Of a DNA stretch of 64,000 bases, positions 56,401 through 64,000 are shown piece by piece (positions within the stretch are counted from its first letter, which is position 1; each line of letters opens with the position of its first letter). This stretch comes from Sphingomonas sp. Leaf9. Lineage in GTDB: Bacteria > Pseudomonadota > Alphaproteobacteria > Sphingomonadales > Sphingomonadaceae. The stretch lies in contig NZ_LMKC01000007.1 of NCBI RefSeq assembly GCF_001421355.1, positions 1 through 64,000 on the forward strand. The letters are read 5' to 3'. The notes under the pieces were generated by a model that saw nothing but the letters and a program-made list of their open reading frames with translations, did not search any database and was not told the DNA's origin. Both the position numbers and the translations under genes were made by a program.

Positions 56401-57693
56401 GTGTCTGAACTATCCCCATATTCCATCGACTGTCCGCCGGGTGACCGTCCGGTCGTGGACAGCCTGTCCGGAAATGGACAGTCGCCGGCAGCGTCAAGCG
56501 GCCTGTCGGTGCTGCTGATCGACGACAATGCCAGCATCGCCGAATCGATCGCGCTGGCGCTGCGGCTCGGCCGGCACCGGATCGACTGCGCGTGCGGACC
56601 GGAGGAGGCGCTGTCGCGCCTTGCCGCCGCCCGCTACGACGTGATCCTGCTCGACATGAATTATGCCGCGAACCGCACCGACGGGGCGGAGGGGCTGGCG
56701 CTGCTGGCGCGCATCCTGTCCGACGATCCGGGGGCTGCGGTGGTGGTCATCACCGCGCATAGCGGGGTGCGGATCGCGGTGGAGGCGATGCGCGCCGGCG
56801 CGCGCGACTTCATCATGAAGCCGTGGCGCAACGCCGACCTGCTCGCCCGCATCGCCGCCGCCGCCGCGCCGCGGGCGGTGGCCGTGACCGCGCCGGTCGC
56901 GGCGGAACCCGCCCGGCTGCTGGGCGACAGCCCGGCGATCGAGCGGTTGCGCGCGCTGATCCGGCGGATCGGCCCGACCGAGGCCGGGGTGGTCGTCACC
57001 GGCCCGGCCGGATCGGGACGCGGGCTGGCCGCCGCCGCGCTCCACGCCGCATCGCCCCATGCCGGGGCGGCGATGCCGGTGATCGACCTGCGCGACGATG
57101 CGGCGTGGGGGCTGCTCGACAATCCCGCGCCAACCTTGCTGCTGCGCCATCCCGACCGGTTGGGGGAGGTGGCGCAGGCCCGGCTGCTCGCGCGGATCGC
57201 GCCCGCGACGCGCTGCATCGCCATCGCCGACAGCGCGGCCGGCATCCTGCCCGCGCTCGCCCGCCGCATCGCCACCGTCGAGATCGCGGTGCCGCCGTTG
57301 GCGACGCGGGCGGACGATGCGCTGCTGCTCGCGCGCCATTTCGCGCGGATCGCGGCGGTGCGCTATGCCCGGCCAATACCCCGTTTCACGCCGGCGGCGG
57401 AGGCGCGCATCCTGTCGGGGCCATGGGCGGACGAGGTGCGGGGGCTGGGCGCGGCGGTCGAGCGCGCGATCCTGCTGGGCGAGGGCGACACGATCGATGC
57501 GGCGCTGCTCGCCCCCGATCCCGTCATCGCGGTGGCGGAAAGCCCCGCCGCCCGCTTCGACCTCGACGAGAATGAGCGCGCGGTGATCGAGGCGGCGCTG
57601 CGCGAACATCGCCACAATGTCAGCCACGCAGCGGCCGCGCTGGGGCTGAGCCGGGGCGCACTGTACCGCCGGATGGCACGCCATGGGTTGTAG
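56401..57693 (+). CDS. NtrC-like response regulator with degenerate AAA+ domain
   Basis: A regulator of up to 430 residues. The receiver domain begins SVLLIDDNASIAESIALALRLG, with phospho-acceptor Asp85 in VILLDMNYA, then VVVITAHSG and FIMKPW. The central domain aligns with sigma-54 activators (LGDSPAIERLRALIRRIGPTEAGVVVTGPAGSGRGLAAAALH), but Walker A has lost the Lys (GPAGSGRG) and no GAFTGA is present. The C-terminal Fis HTH is VIEAALREHRHNVSHAAAALGLSRGALYRRMARHGL. ATP hydrolysis and sigma-54 activation are therefore doubtful. The start at 56401 is uncertain: half-sites lie inside the first codons, so a later start is likely. Confidence 0.85.
   Translation: MSELSPYSIDCPPGDRPVVDSLSGNGQSPAASSGLSVLLIDDNASIAESIALALRLGRHRIDCACGPEEALSRLAAARYDVILLDMNYAANRTDGAEGLALLARILSDDPGAAVVVITAHSGVRIAVEAMRAGARDFIMKPWRNADLLARIAAAAAPRAVAVTAPVAAEPARLLGDSPAIERLRALIRRIGPTEAGVVVTGPAGSGRGLAAAALHAASPHAGAAMPVIDLRDDAAWGLLDNPAPTLLLRHPDRLGEVAQARLLARIAPATRCIAIADSAAGILPALARRIATVEIAVPPLATRADDALLLARHFARIAAVRYARPIPRFTPAAEARILSGPWADEVRGLGAAVERAILLGEGDTIDAALLAPDPVIAVAESPAARFDLDENERAVIEAALREHRHNVSHAAAALGLSRGALYRRMARHGL
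56430..56481. promoter_or_regulatory. Cluster of CTGTCC/GGACAG half-sites, probable operator
   Basis: CTGTCC (56430-56435), GGACAG (56457-56462), CTGTCC (56464-56469) and GGACAG (56476-56481). The last pair forms a perfect palindrome CTGTCC-N6-GGACAG. It lies about 65-120 bases upstream of the HlyD-like gene and at the start of the regulator. The regulator is the natural candidate to bind it; inferred. Confidence 0.6.
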
Positions 57694-57740
57694 GGGGGAC
57701 CGGCTTCGGAGGTGGGGCGGTCGGACCCGACTATCCCCGT

Positions 57741-57826
57741 CCCGTATCCCCGCGCAGGCGGGGATCCAGAGCCCCAAGGAATCCCCTGCGTTCGGGACCC
57801 TGCCCCCCCGCCTGCGCGGGGGTACG
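57741..57826. repeat. REP palindrome pair
   Basis: Two inverted REP copies (CCCCGCGCAGGCGGGG and CCCCCGCCTGCGCGGGGG) between the regulator and kinase genes. Confidence 0.75.
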
Positions 57827-57924
57827 GTGGAGGCCGGGCGGGTCGGTCGTTCCTTCGCCGGGGTACGAGGGGGCTTGGGGCAATCGGCGCTGCCCGCGCT
57901 GTCACCCGTATCGAGCCGCCGACC

Positions 57925-59055
57925 ATGCTGACCCCGGAGCGTCGCCGCGCCCTCACCGCGCTCGGCTCGGGCGTCCTCCTCACCGCCGGCGGGGCCGCCG
58001 CGCTGGCCGCTGCGCAGGCGGGGATGTGGGGCACGCTGCTTGGTGCGGGCGGCGTGGTCGCGTGGGCGCTGGCGCTCGGCTGCTGGATCGCGGCGCGGCG
58101 GGGTGCCGCCCCTGCCCCGCCCCTTGCGCGGGCGAGCGACGGGCCGATCGCCGCGCTGCTCGACCAGGTGCCGGTCCCGCTGCTGCGGATCGAGGGCGAT
58201 CGGGTCCGCGCGATCAACCGCGCCGCCCGCGCGCTGTTCGTCGCCGACGACCGCATCCCTGCCCCGCCCGCCGCGCTGACCGATCCCGCCCGGCACCATT
58301 TGCGCCATGCCGGGCGGCGCTGGCGGATCGATGCGGTGACGCTGGGCGACGCGCACCGCCTTGCCGCGCTGATCGATGTCGATGCCGAGGAACATGCCGC
58401 GCAGGAGCGCGCGCAGGACGAGATGATCGATATCCTCGGCCACGAACTGCTGAACGGCCTGTCGCCGATCGTGTCGCTGGCCGACAGCGCGGTGACGGCG
58501 GCGGCACAGGGCGATGCGATGCTGGGCGATATCCTCGCCACGCTGGCCCGCAGGGCGGAGGGGCTGGAGGGCTTTACCCGCGCCTATCGCGCGCTGGCGC
58601 GGCTGCCCGATCCGGTCGTCGCCCCGGTTGCGCTGGGCGAATTGGCCGACGATCTGGCGCGGCTGTTCGCCGGGCGCTTCGGCGAAACGGTCGCACTGGC
58701 GGTGCGCGCGGACGGCACCGCGACGCTCGACCGGGGACAGCTCGTGCAGGCGGTGTGGGCGCTGCTGCAGAACGGTGCCGAGGCTGCGCTGACCGCCCCC
58801 GCCCCGCCCCCCACCCCGCCGAGCGTCACGCTGTCGATCACCGGCGGCGCGCAGCTGACGATCGAGGTCGCCGACAGCGGCCCCGGCATCGCCGCCGCCG
58901 ACCGCGCGCGGATCTTTCGTGCCTTCCACACCGACAAGGCCGGCGGATCGGGCATCGGCCTGACGCTGGCCCGCCGGATCGCCCGGGCGCATGGCGGGGA
59001 GCTGGTGCTGCTTGACACCGGCGAGACGCGGTTCCGGCTGACGGTGCCGGCGTGA
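57925..59055 (+). CDS. Membrane sensor histidine kinase
   Basis: A 376-residue kinase with two N-terminal hydrophobic segments (ALTALGSGVLLTAGGAAALAAAQAG and LLGAGGVVAWALALGCWI), a short PAS-like domain (about 70-150), the phospho-acceptor His173 in DEMIDILGHELLNGLSPI, and a HATPase domain with N-box QAVWALLQNGAEAAL, G1 VADSGPGI and G2 GGSGIGLTLARRI. It probably phosphorylates the regulator encoded 231 bases upstream. The ATG at 57925 is chosen as the first Met before the membrane segment. Confidence 0.9.
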   Translation: MLTPERRRALTALGSGVLLTAGGAAALAAAQAGMWGTLLGAGGVVAWALALGCWIAARRGAAPAPPLARASDGPIAALLDQVPVPLLRIEGDRVRAINRAARALFVADDRIPAPPAALTDPARHHLRHAGRRWRIDAVTLGDAHRLAALIDVDAEEHAAQERAQDEMIDILGHELLNGLSPIVSLADSAVTAAAQGDAMLGDILATLARRAEGLEGFTRAYRALARLPDPVVAPVALGELADDLARLFAGRFGETVALAVRADGTATLDRGQLVQAVWALLQNGAEAALTAPAPPPTPPSVTLSITGGAQLTIEVADSGPGIAAADRARIFRAFHTDKAGGSGIGLTLARRIARAHGGELVLLDTGETRFRLTVPA

Positions 59056-59090
59056 TCGACATGTCGACAGGTAGAACGGTCGACGTAGGT
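59055..59090. repeat. GTCGAC-rich repeat after the kinase gene
   Basis: ATCGACATGTCGACAGGT (59055-59072), followed by GGTCGACGTAGG. Related to the copies around parA; one of several candidates for centromere sites. Confidence 0.5.
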
Positions 59091-59188
59091 GGGGAGCGTC
59101 CGGAGTTGGCGGGGGGACAGCCTTGCCATCCCCGGCTGATGCGATCTGTTCGCACGATAGCTGCTTCGTCCCGCCCGGTACCCACGCC

Positions 59189-59274
59189 GCACCCCCGCGC
59201 AGGCGGGGGTCCAAGGTCCCGAGCGCAGGCCGCTGTTCTGTTTGGCCCTGGGCCCCCGCCTGCGCGGGGGCACG
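59189..59274. repeat. REP palindrome pair
   Basis: Inverted copies CCCCCGCGCAGGCGGGGG (59192-59209) and CCCCCGCCTGCGCGGGGG (59253-59270), between the kinase and methyltransferase genes. Confidence 0.8.
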
Positions 59275-59330
59275 GTGGTGTCTGGGCAGCCGCGCGGACC
59301 ATCATGCCAACACGACATCTTAACCATCCG

Positions 59331-59361
59331 ACATGTCGACACCTCTACCTGTCGGAACATC
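59331..59361. repeat. GTCGAC-rich repeat before the methyltransferase gene
   Basis: ACATGTCGACACCTCTACCT (59331-59350), then GTCGGAACATCG. Shares ACATGTCGAC and CTCTACNTGTCG with the copy upstream of parA. Confidence 0.45.
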
Positions 59362-59362
59362 G

Positions 59363-59932
59363 ATGAGTGACCCCACCCATGGCTGGGAGGCGCTTGCCGG
59401 GCGGTTCGCCGCGATCCGCAGCGAGGTGGGGGTGGACGTCGTGCGCCGCTGGGCGGCGGACCTGCCGCCGGGGGGCAGTGTGGTCGATATCGGGTGCGGC
59501 AGCGGACGTCCGGTCGCGCTGGCGCTGGCCGGGGCGGGGTTCGCGGTATCGGGCATCGACCCCTCCCCGACCCTGCTCGCCGCGTTCCGCCGCGCGCTAC
59601 CCGGTGCACCGGCGGCGTGCGAGACGGCGGAGGCGAGCGGCTATTTCGGGCAACGCTTCGATGGTGCGGTGGCGATCGGGCTGCTGTTCCTGCTACCGCC
59701 CGCGACGCAGGCGGTGGTGATCGGCCGGGTCGCGCAGGCATTGCGACCGGGTGGGCGGTTCCTGTTCAGCGCGCCACCCGTCGCCTGTCGCTGGACCGAC
59801 ACGCTGACCGGGCGGGAGTCCCGGTCGCTGGGCGAGGCGGGGTATCGCGTGCTGCTGGAGGAGGCTGGGTTGCGGTTGATCGACGGCCATGAAGACAGCG
59901 GCGGCAATCATTATTTCGCGGCGGTCGGGTAG
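59363..59932 (+). CDS. Class I SAM-dependent methyltransferase
   Basis: A 189-residue methyltransferase of the small-molecule type: motif I VVDIGCGSGRPVALALAGAG, motif II-like VSGIDPSPTLLAAFRRALP, ALRPGGRFLFSAPPV and a C-terminal GYRVLLEEAGLRLIDGHEDSGGNHYF. No specific substrate can be given. The ATG at 59363 is preferred; an ATG at 59333 lies inside a repeat. Confidence 0.85.
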   Translation: MSDPTHGWEALAGRFAAIRSEVGVDVVRRWAADLPPGGSVVDIGCGSGRPVALALAGAGFAVSGIDPSPTLLAAFRRALPGAPAACETAEASGYFGQRFDGAVAIGLLFLLPPATQAVVIGRVAQALRPGGRFLFSAPPVACRWTDTLTGRESRSLGEAGYRVLLEEAGLRLIDGHEDSGGNHYFAAVG

Positions 59933-60201
59933 GACGGCGGTGGAGCGGGACCTGTGGGCAGACTTACCATGCGCGGGGGCACGGCGAATGGACGGGGTTT
60001 GCGAAGGCTTCGATCGGGTCCGGGGTGACGATCGGAGCGGCGGATGCCTACCCAAGAAACGGCGGAAAACTGCCAAAGGTCACTAAGTTCACACTCGCGC
60101 GCTATTTGCAGCGGCGCGCGTGGGGAGCGTGGTGGACGTCGACGATGGTACAGAGCGTCGGGCGAGCCTGTCAGGGTATCGCGATGTAGGAAAGGCGCCC
60201 G
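59933..60201. other. Non-coding region with repeat
   Basis: Holds no convincing gene. It carries copy 2 of the 26-base repeat and GGTCCGGGGTGACG (60018-60031), a half of the palindrome seen at 34263. Confidence 0.5.
60073..60098 (-). repeat. Conserved 26-base repeat, copy 2
   Basis: On the minus strand it begins GCGAGTGTGAACTTAGTGAC and ends CTTTGG, matching copy 1 at 46930-46955 in 24 of 26 positions in opposite orientation. Confidence 0.6.
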
Positions 60202-60342
60202 TCAGTGGCCGTAGCGCTTGATCCCGCGCTGGCGCAGCTTGCGGCGTTTGCGGCGGTGCAGCACGACGCCGAGCGCAGGCCCGCCGATCAGCAAGACGAT
60301 GCCGATGATGGCATAGGCAAGAAGTTCGCGGGAGACGTCCAT
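60202..60342 (-). CDS. Small single-pass membrane protein
   Basis: A 46-residue protein with one hydrophobic segment (LLAYAIIGIVLLIGGPALGVVL) and a very basic tail (HRRKRRKLRQRGIKRYGH). An in-frame ATG at 60387 would add 15 residues. No family recognised. Confidence 0.5.
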   Translation of the reverse strand: MDVSRELLAYAIIGIVLLIGGPALGVVLHRRKRRKLRQRGIKRYGH

Positions 60343-60449
60343 GCCGGTTTCTTGCAATCCGGCGACCGGATTGTCCATGCCAGACATTAACTTTTGTTCA
60401 TCTGCACGCGTTGTTCACCGACAAAATATGCCGCACCACCGCATGACGC

Positions 60450-60485
60450 GTCGACAGGTCGACAACCCGACAGGTCGACGGTCAG
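60450..60485. repeat. Two CGACAGGTCGAC repeats after the partition operon
   Basis: CGACAGGTCGAC at 60452-60463 and 60469-60480, 17 bases apart, overlapping the end of the RHH gene. Candidate centromere (parS) copies. Confidence 0.5.
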
Positions 60486-60754
60486 TCGCCGATGGGACTT
60501 TCGCCATATTTGCGAAGAACATCGTTGAACGCCTCCGCCATCAGCGCCTGCAGGCTGCGGTCCTGTCGCCGCGCAAGCATGTGCATCGCCAGCGACATGT
60601 CGGGGGTGAAGAAGCCCGCGATCTGCTTGCGGCCCTGCCGGCTTGCCGGGCCTTTCGTGTCGGCAGCGGCGGGCGCGGCAGGTGTCGGCGCGGGGGTTAC
60701 CGCCGGGGCGGGGGTGCGGTCGCGCAGGTTGGCGAAGGACGGCTTGCGGCTCAT
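60482..60754 (-). CDS. Ribbon-helix-helix partition partner
   Basis: A 90-residue protein. The N-terminal half is a disordered Pro/Ala linker; the C-terminal half KQIAGFFTPDMSLAMHMLARRQDRSLQALMAEAFNDVLRKYGES is a ribbon-helix-helix fold as in ParG and small ParB-type centromere binders. The ATG overlaps the ParA stop (ATGA). It is expected to bind the nearby repeats and stimulate ParA. Confidence 0.75.
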   Translation of the reverse strand: MSRKPSFANLRDRTPAPAVTPAPTPAAPAAADTKGPASRQGRKQIAGFFTPDMSLAMHMLARRQDRSLQALMAEAFNDVLRKYGESPIGD

Positions 60755-61404
60755 GACGCGACCTTTCTGAAACGGGGGGCAGGCATGTCGAGCTGTCGAC
60801 ATGTCCACTTGTATAGTTCGCGAACCTCTTCCGCGGCCTTGCCGGCGGGTTCGCTTTCCATGACCGTCCGCCCCTCGGCACTGGCATGGCGGTAGGCGGC
60901 GCGATCGGGCAGCAGCACGGGGCACGGCGGCGTGCCGAAGCCGTCGACCAGCTCGCCCGCCTCCTGGTAGATGCGCGGCGCATTGGGCGGGCCGGCGGTG
61001 AACACGACAAAGGCCGGGCGACGCAACAGCTGCACCAGCTTCGCCGTCGTCTGGATCGCCGACAGGTCGAAGGCGCTGGGCCGGCACGGGATCAGCACCA
61101 GGTCCGCCGCCTCCACCGCCGCGCGCGCCGCACTGTCGGCGTGCGGCGGGGTGTCGATCACGATCACCTCCGCGCCCTGCTCCTTCGCCGCCGCGATCTT
61201 GGCGGCCAGGCGGGGCGGGGGGCTGTCGATCACCTCGGGCGGAGCCTCCTGCCGCCACGCCGCCCATTGGCTGGCGGTCGCCTGCGGATCGGTATCGACG
61301 ACCAGCGCGACCCGGCCCGAGGCCTGTGCAGCGGCGGCCAGATGCAGCGCGAGCGTGGTTTTCCCCGCGCCCCCCTTTTGCGAAATGATGGCGATGGTCG
61401 GCAT
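60751..61404 (-). CDS. parA: ParA-family partition ATPase
   Basis: A 217-residue Walker-type ATPase of the short ParA class: deviant Walker A MPTIAIISQKGGAGKTTLALHLAAAA (GKGGxGKT type), Walker A' VVDTDPQATASQW, Walker B VIVIDTPPHADS. It lacks the N-terminal HTH of long ParAs. AGGAG precedes the ATG. It segregates the replicon together with the coupled RHH protein. Confidence 0.93.
   Translation of the reverse strand: MPTIAIISQKGGAGKTTLALHLAAAAQASGRVALVVDTDPQATASQWAAWRQEAPPEVIDSPPPRLAAKIAAAKEQGAEVIVIDTPPHADSAARAAVEAADLVLIPCRPSAFDLSAIQTTAKLVQLLRRPAFVVFTAGPPNAPRIYQEAGELVDGFGTPPCPVLLPDRAAYRHASAEGRTVMESEPAGKAAEEVRELYKWTCRQLDMPAPRFRKVAS
60783..60813. repeat. GTCGAC-rich repeat within the end of parA
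   Basis: CATGTCGAGCTGTCGACATG (60784-60803). It lies in codons for the CRQLDMPA part of ParA. Same word family as the flanking copies. Confidence 0.45.
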
Positions 61405-61412
61405 GTCGGCTC

Positions 61413-61451
61413 CTCTACGTGTCGACATGCCGACAGGTCAAGCTGTCGAGC
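61413..61451. promoter_or_regulatory. GTCGAC-rich repeat in the parA promoter region
   Basis: ACGTGTCGACATGCCGACAG (61418-61437) followed by GTCAAGCTGTCGAGC. Upstream of the parA start codon, the usual place for a centromere and autoregulatory site in ParA/RHH systems. Confidence 0.55.
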
Positions 61452-61592
61452 GCCATGGTTCCGAATCGGTAATCGCGTCCGTATCGCCGGACGTATCCCG
61501 GTGGAGGCCGAGGTGGGGTAACAGCTTGTTAGCACAGGAGAAGATACGTTCTGCCGATGTCTGGCCCAGCCCTTCCTGCCGCTGCATAGCCA

Positions 61593-61961
61593 ATGAGCTT
61601 CAAAAAGCCGTTTCGTGCCGTCCCGATCAAGCTGGGCGAGCGCTACCGACGTGAGCAGCGCCGCAACGACCGGACAGCCGCCGTCAGGTTCCTCGGCATC
61701 GCGGCGGCGCTCGGCGCACTCATCGGCATCGGCACGGTTGCGATCGACCAGGATGGCCGCGCCGCCATCACATCGGCGCTGAAACCCGTTGCCGTACAGG
61801 CAGGGTTGGCGCGCGCACGCCAACCGCAACCCGGCGATCGATGGGGCGGCTGCAACGATGCCCGCGCGGCCGGTACCGCTCCGATCTATTCCGGTGAGCC
61901 CAGCTATCGGGAAGACATGGACGGCGATGGGGACGGGGTAGCGTGCGAGCCGTACCGCTGA
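61593..61961 (+). CDS. Excalibur-domain protein
   Basis: A 122-residue protein with one transmembrane segment (about 31-50, VRFLGIAAALGALIGIGTVAI) and a C-terminal Excalibur calcium-binding domain: CNDARAAGTAPIYSGEPSYREDMDGDGDGVACEPYR, with the DxDxDGxxCE motif. The domain should face the periplasm. The ribosome site before the ATG is weak. Confidence 0.8.
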   Translation: MSFKKPFRAVPIKLGERYRREQRRNDRTAAVRFLGIAAALGALIGIGTVAIDQDGRAAITSALKPVAVQAGLARARQPQPGDRWGGCNDARAAGTAPIYSGEPSYREDMDGDGDGVACEPYR

Positions 61962-62138
61962 TCCTCTCCTCCAAACCATCCCGGCGAAGGTTGGCCGACG
62001 TGGCGAAAATGTCAGCATCGTGCAAATCCGCCGGCCGCCGCGATTGAGCGTTTGACAGCGCCGGAAATTATTTAATATCAATTTTCTTAAATAGAAGCGG
62101 AGTGCCACGTCGCACTACCGCAGCATGGGGAGGTTTTC

Positions 62139-64000
62139 ATGCGTCACGGTTCGTCGTCGATCGTCCGTTCGATGCTGCTGGGGGCAGTATCCGTCCTGGG
62201 ACTTGCCGCACCGGCACTGGCCCAGACCGATCCCGTCGCCACCGCCGATCAGGCCGAGGCACCCGCCGACGACATCGTCGTCACCGGCATCCGCGCATCG
62301 CAGGCCCGCTCGGTCGAGATCAAGCGCAATGCCGACAGCGTGGTCGAGGCGATCAGCGCGCAGGACATCGGCAAGCTGCCCGACGTCACCATCTCCGATT
62401 CGCTGCAACGCATCCCCGGCGTGCAGATCCGGCGCGAGGCGGGTGAGGGCGGCGCGGTCAACATCCGCGGCCTGCCGCAGGTCACGACCCTGATGAACGG
62501 CGAACAGTTCCTCGGCGCCAATTCGGTGACGACGGTACAGCCGAACTTCACCGACATCCCGTCGCAGCTGTTCTCGGGCGCGACGGTGTTCAAGTCGCCG
62601 ACCGCATCGCTGCAACAGGCGGGCCTGTCGGGCACTGTCGACCTGCTGACCCGCCGGCCGATGGATTTGAAGCAGGGCTTCACCCTGTCGGCCGCTGCCG
62701 AAGGGCAATATGGCGACAAGACCGAGAAGTGGAGCCCATCGGCCAACGGCCTGATCGCCTATCACGGCGACCGGTTCGGGGTGCTTGTGTCGGCGGCCTA
62801 TAGCGACCTGACGCTCGGCAACAGCTTCCGTGGGATTCAGGATTACGGCGTCGCGCTGAACAACGAAGGCGGCAGCGCGACCAACCAGGGTGCGTTCGCG
62901 ACCGGCAACAACGGCGTGAGCCGGGGGCGTGCGGTGCGCAATGGCGCGGGCACGATCATCGGGTACGATGTGAACGGCGATGGCGACGCCAACGACGCGT
63001 TCATCACGCCGCAGTCGCACACCGCGTGGAACCGCATCACCAACCGCGAACGCTTCGGGGCCAACGCCTCGCTGCAGTTCGAGATCAACGATGCGCTGAA
63101 GCTGACCGCCGACGGTTTCTACACCCGCCAGACGCAATATGACCGTACCGCCGGGTTCCAGTTCCAGAATGTCGACTGGCTGTCGTCGCCGTTCCTGCCG
63201 ACGAAATCGCGCGATACCGGCGCGGTCGTCAACGGCTACAACGTCAACACGGTGCAGCAATATACCTATAGCCTGCCGAGCTTCGACAGCTATTCGGAAA
63301 CCTTCCGCACCAAGAGTGAATCGCAGAACTACAATGTCCAGCTCGACTGGCAGCCGAGCGACCAGTTCAAGGGCACGATCCGCGGGATTTACGGCAAGGC
63401 GTCGCGCAAGCGCGACCAGGCCTATACGCAGTTCAGCCTGACCAACGGCACGCAATGGGCGTATAACGGCGTCGGCAACTATCCGGCATCGGTCGGCGGC
63501 GATCGCCAGTTCAATCCGACCGGCTACCAGATCTACAGCCAGACCGCGACCGTCGACTATTCGAGCGGCGCGCCGGTGTTCGGCTTCTCGCCCGCGTTCC
63601 TGGCACAGGCGTCCGATCCGTCGCGCTATGGCCTGAAGACGATTTCGTCGGAGGGGAACCAGTATCAGAATGGCGACCTGTGGGCGGTGCGCGCCGACGG
63701 CGAATATACCGCCGAAAACGGCGTGAAGCTGGCGTTCGGCGGGCGCTATGGCGAACGCAGCGTCGACCAGTTCACCTTCGATCGCGTGTCGCCCTTCTAT
63801 GCCGGCAACACCGACAATGCCGCCAATCCGGCGGGCGGGTGCCTGGTCAAGTGGAAGGCGTTCGACGTCAACCTGAACGACAACAAGTGCGCGGTGCGCG
63901 ATGCGCAGGGCAATGCCTATACCGCGGGCTATACCCGGCAGGCGAACGACCCGATCTTTGCCGGCCTCATCAAGCAATATGCCCTGCCCGCCGGCGGCGC
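62139..64000 (+). CDS. TonB-dependent receptor, cut by the window end
   Basis: At least 620 residues of an outer-membrane receptor, 3' end outside the window. Signal peptide (SMLLGAVSVLGLAAPALA), TonB box DDIVVTGIRAS, plug ADSVVEAISAQDIGKLPDVTISDSLQRIPGVQIRREAGEG...VNIRGLPQVTTLMNGEQF, then barrel strands. The plug is the form of Caulobacter/sphingomonad receptors often linked to carbohydrate uptake. GGGGAGG precedes the ATG. Confidence 0.93.
   Translation, partial: MRHGSSSIVRSMLLGAVSVLGLAAPALAQTDPVATADQAEAPADDIVVTGIRASQARSVEIKRNADSVVEAISAQDIGKLPDVTISDSLQRIPGVQIRREAGEGGAVNIRGLPQVTTLMNGEQFLGANSVTTVQPNFTDIPSQLFSGATVFKSPTASLQQAGLSGTVDLLTRRPMDLKQGFTLSAAAEGQYGDKTEKWSPSANGLIAYHGDRFGVLVSAAYSDLTLGNSFRGIQDYGVALNNEGGSATNQGAFATGNNGVSRGRAVRNGAGTIIGYDVNGDGDANDAFITPQSHTAWNRITNRERFGANASLQFEINDALKLTADGFYTRQTQYDRTAGFQFQNVDWLSSPFLPTKSRDTGAVVNGYNVNTVQQYTYSLPSFDSYSETFRTKSESQNYNVQLDWQPSDQFKGTIRGIYGKASRKRDQAYTQFSLTNGTQWAYNGVGNYPASVGGDRQFNPTGYQIYSQTATVDYSSGAPVFGFSPAFLAQASDPSRYGLKTISSEGNQYQNGDLWAVRADGEYTAENGVKLAFGGRYGERSVDQFTFDRVSPFYAGNTDNAANPAGGCLVKWKAFDVNLNDNKCAVRDAQGNAYTAGYTRQANDPIFAGLIKQYALPAGG

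Noticed and set aside
56494..59214. A 906-codon minus-strand frame opposite the regulator and kinase genes
   Set aside because: Composition is Arg/Gly/His-rich with no motifs; both + strand genes have complete domain sets.
62115..63977. A 620-codon minus-strand frame opposite the last TonB receptor
   Set aside because: Shadow of the receptor; the + strand shows signal, TonB box and plug.

Overview
The window is high-GC DNA from an alphaproteobacterium, most likely a sphingomonad. The grounds are two large TonB-dependent receptors, a Wza/Wzc-type exopolysaccharide (EPS) locus, GC-rich REP-like palindromes, and plasmid replication and partition genes of types common in sphingomonads. An RPA-type replication initiator with iterons near 7 kb and a ParA/ribbon-helix-helix pair near 61 kb suggest an extrachromosomal replicon (plasmid or chromid) rather than the main chromosome. 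That is inference; both ends of the window continue beyond what is visible.

Layout. 0.2-4.3 kb: catalase-peroxidase katG diverges from a SulP-family anion transporter whose leader could fold into three stem-loops. 4.3-31 kb: an EPS/capsule locus, interrupted near its left end by the replication region at 5.7-8 kb (a HTH protein, a possible antisense RNA, iterons and RepA). The EPS locus holds a UDP-glucuronate 4-epimerase-like gene, rmlA-rmlB followed by wecD-wecE (the set that makes dTDP-4-acetamido-4,6-dideoxygalactose), a flippase, two GT4 glycosyltransferases, an EpsG-type polymerase, an O-antigen ligase/polymerase-like protein, Wza- and Wzc-like export proteins, two beta-helix proteins, an initiating sugar-phosphate transferase and an asparagine-synthase-like amidotransferase. 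A decayed IS3 element lies between the last beta-helix gene and the sugar transferase.

31-40 kb: envelope and stress genes (PRC-barrel-like protein, S8 protease, an ECF sigma/anti-sigma pair, a small methyltransferase operon, a WGR protein and a TonB receptor). 40-44 kb: eight small genes on the minus strand, several resembling immunity proteins (SUFU, two SMI1/KNR4, DUF2185-like, YwqK/MORN-like), read here as a poly-immunity island. 44-51 kb: an ABC1/UbiB kinase, a broken parDE module, an intact-looking higBA-type module with two operator palindromes, an MHYT-PAS-GGDEF-EAL protein, a serine recombinase and an AbrB/PIN toxin-antitoxin pair.

51-59 kb: a four-gene MacAB-like ABC export operon divergent from a response regulator and histidine kinase, with a cluster of CTGTCC/GGACAG half-sites near the regulator start. 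59-64 kb: a methyltransferase, the ParA/RHH partition operon surrounded by GTCGAC-rich repeats that look like centromere sites, an Excalibur-domain protein, and a TonB receptor cut by the window end. No rRNA, tRNA or CRISPR array was recognised.
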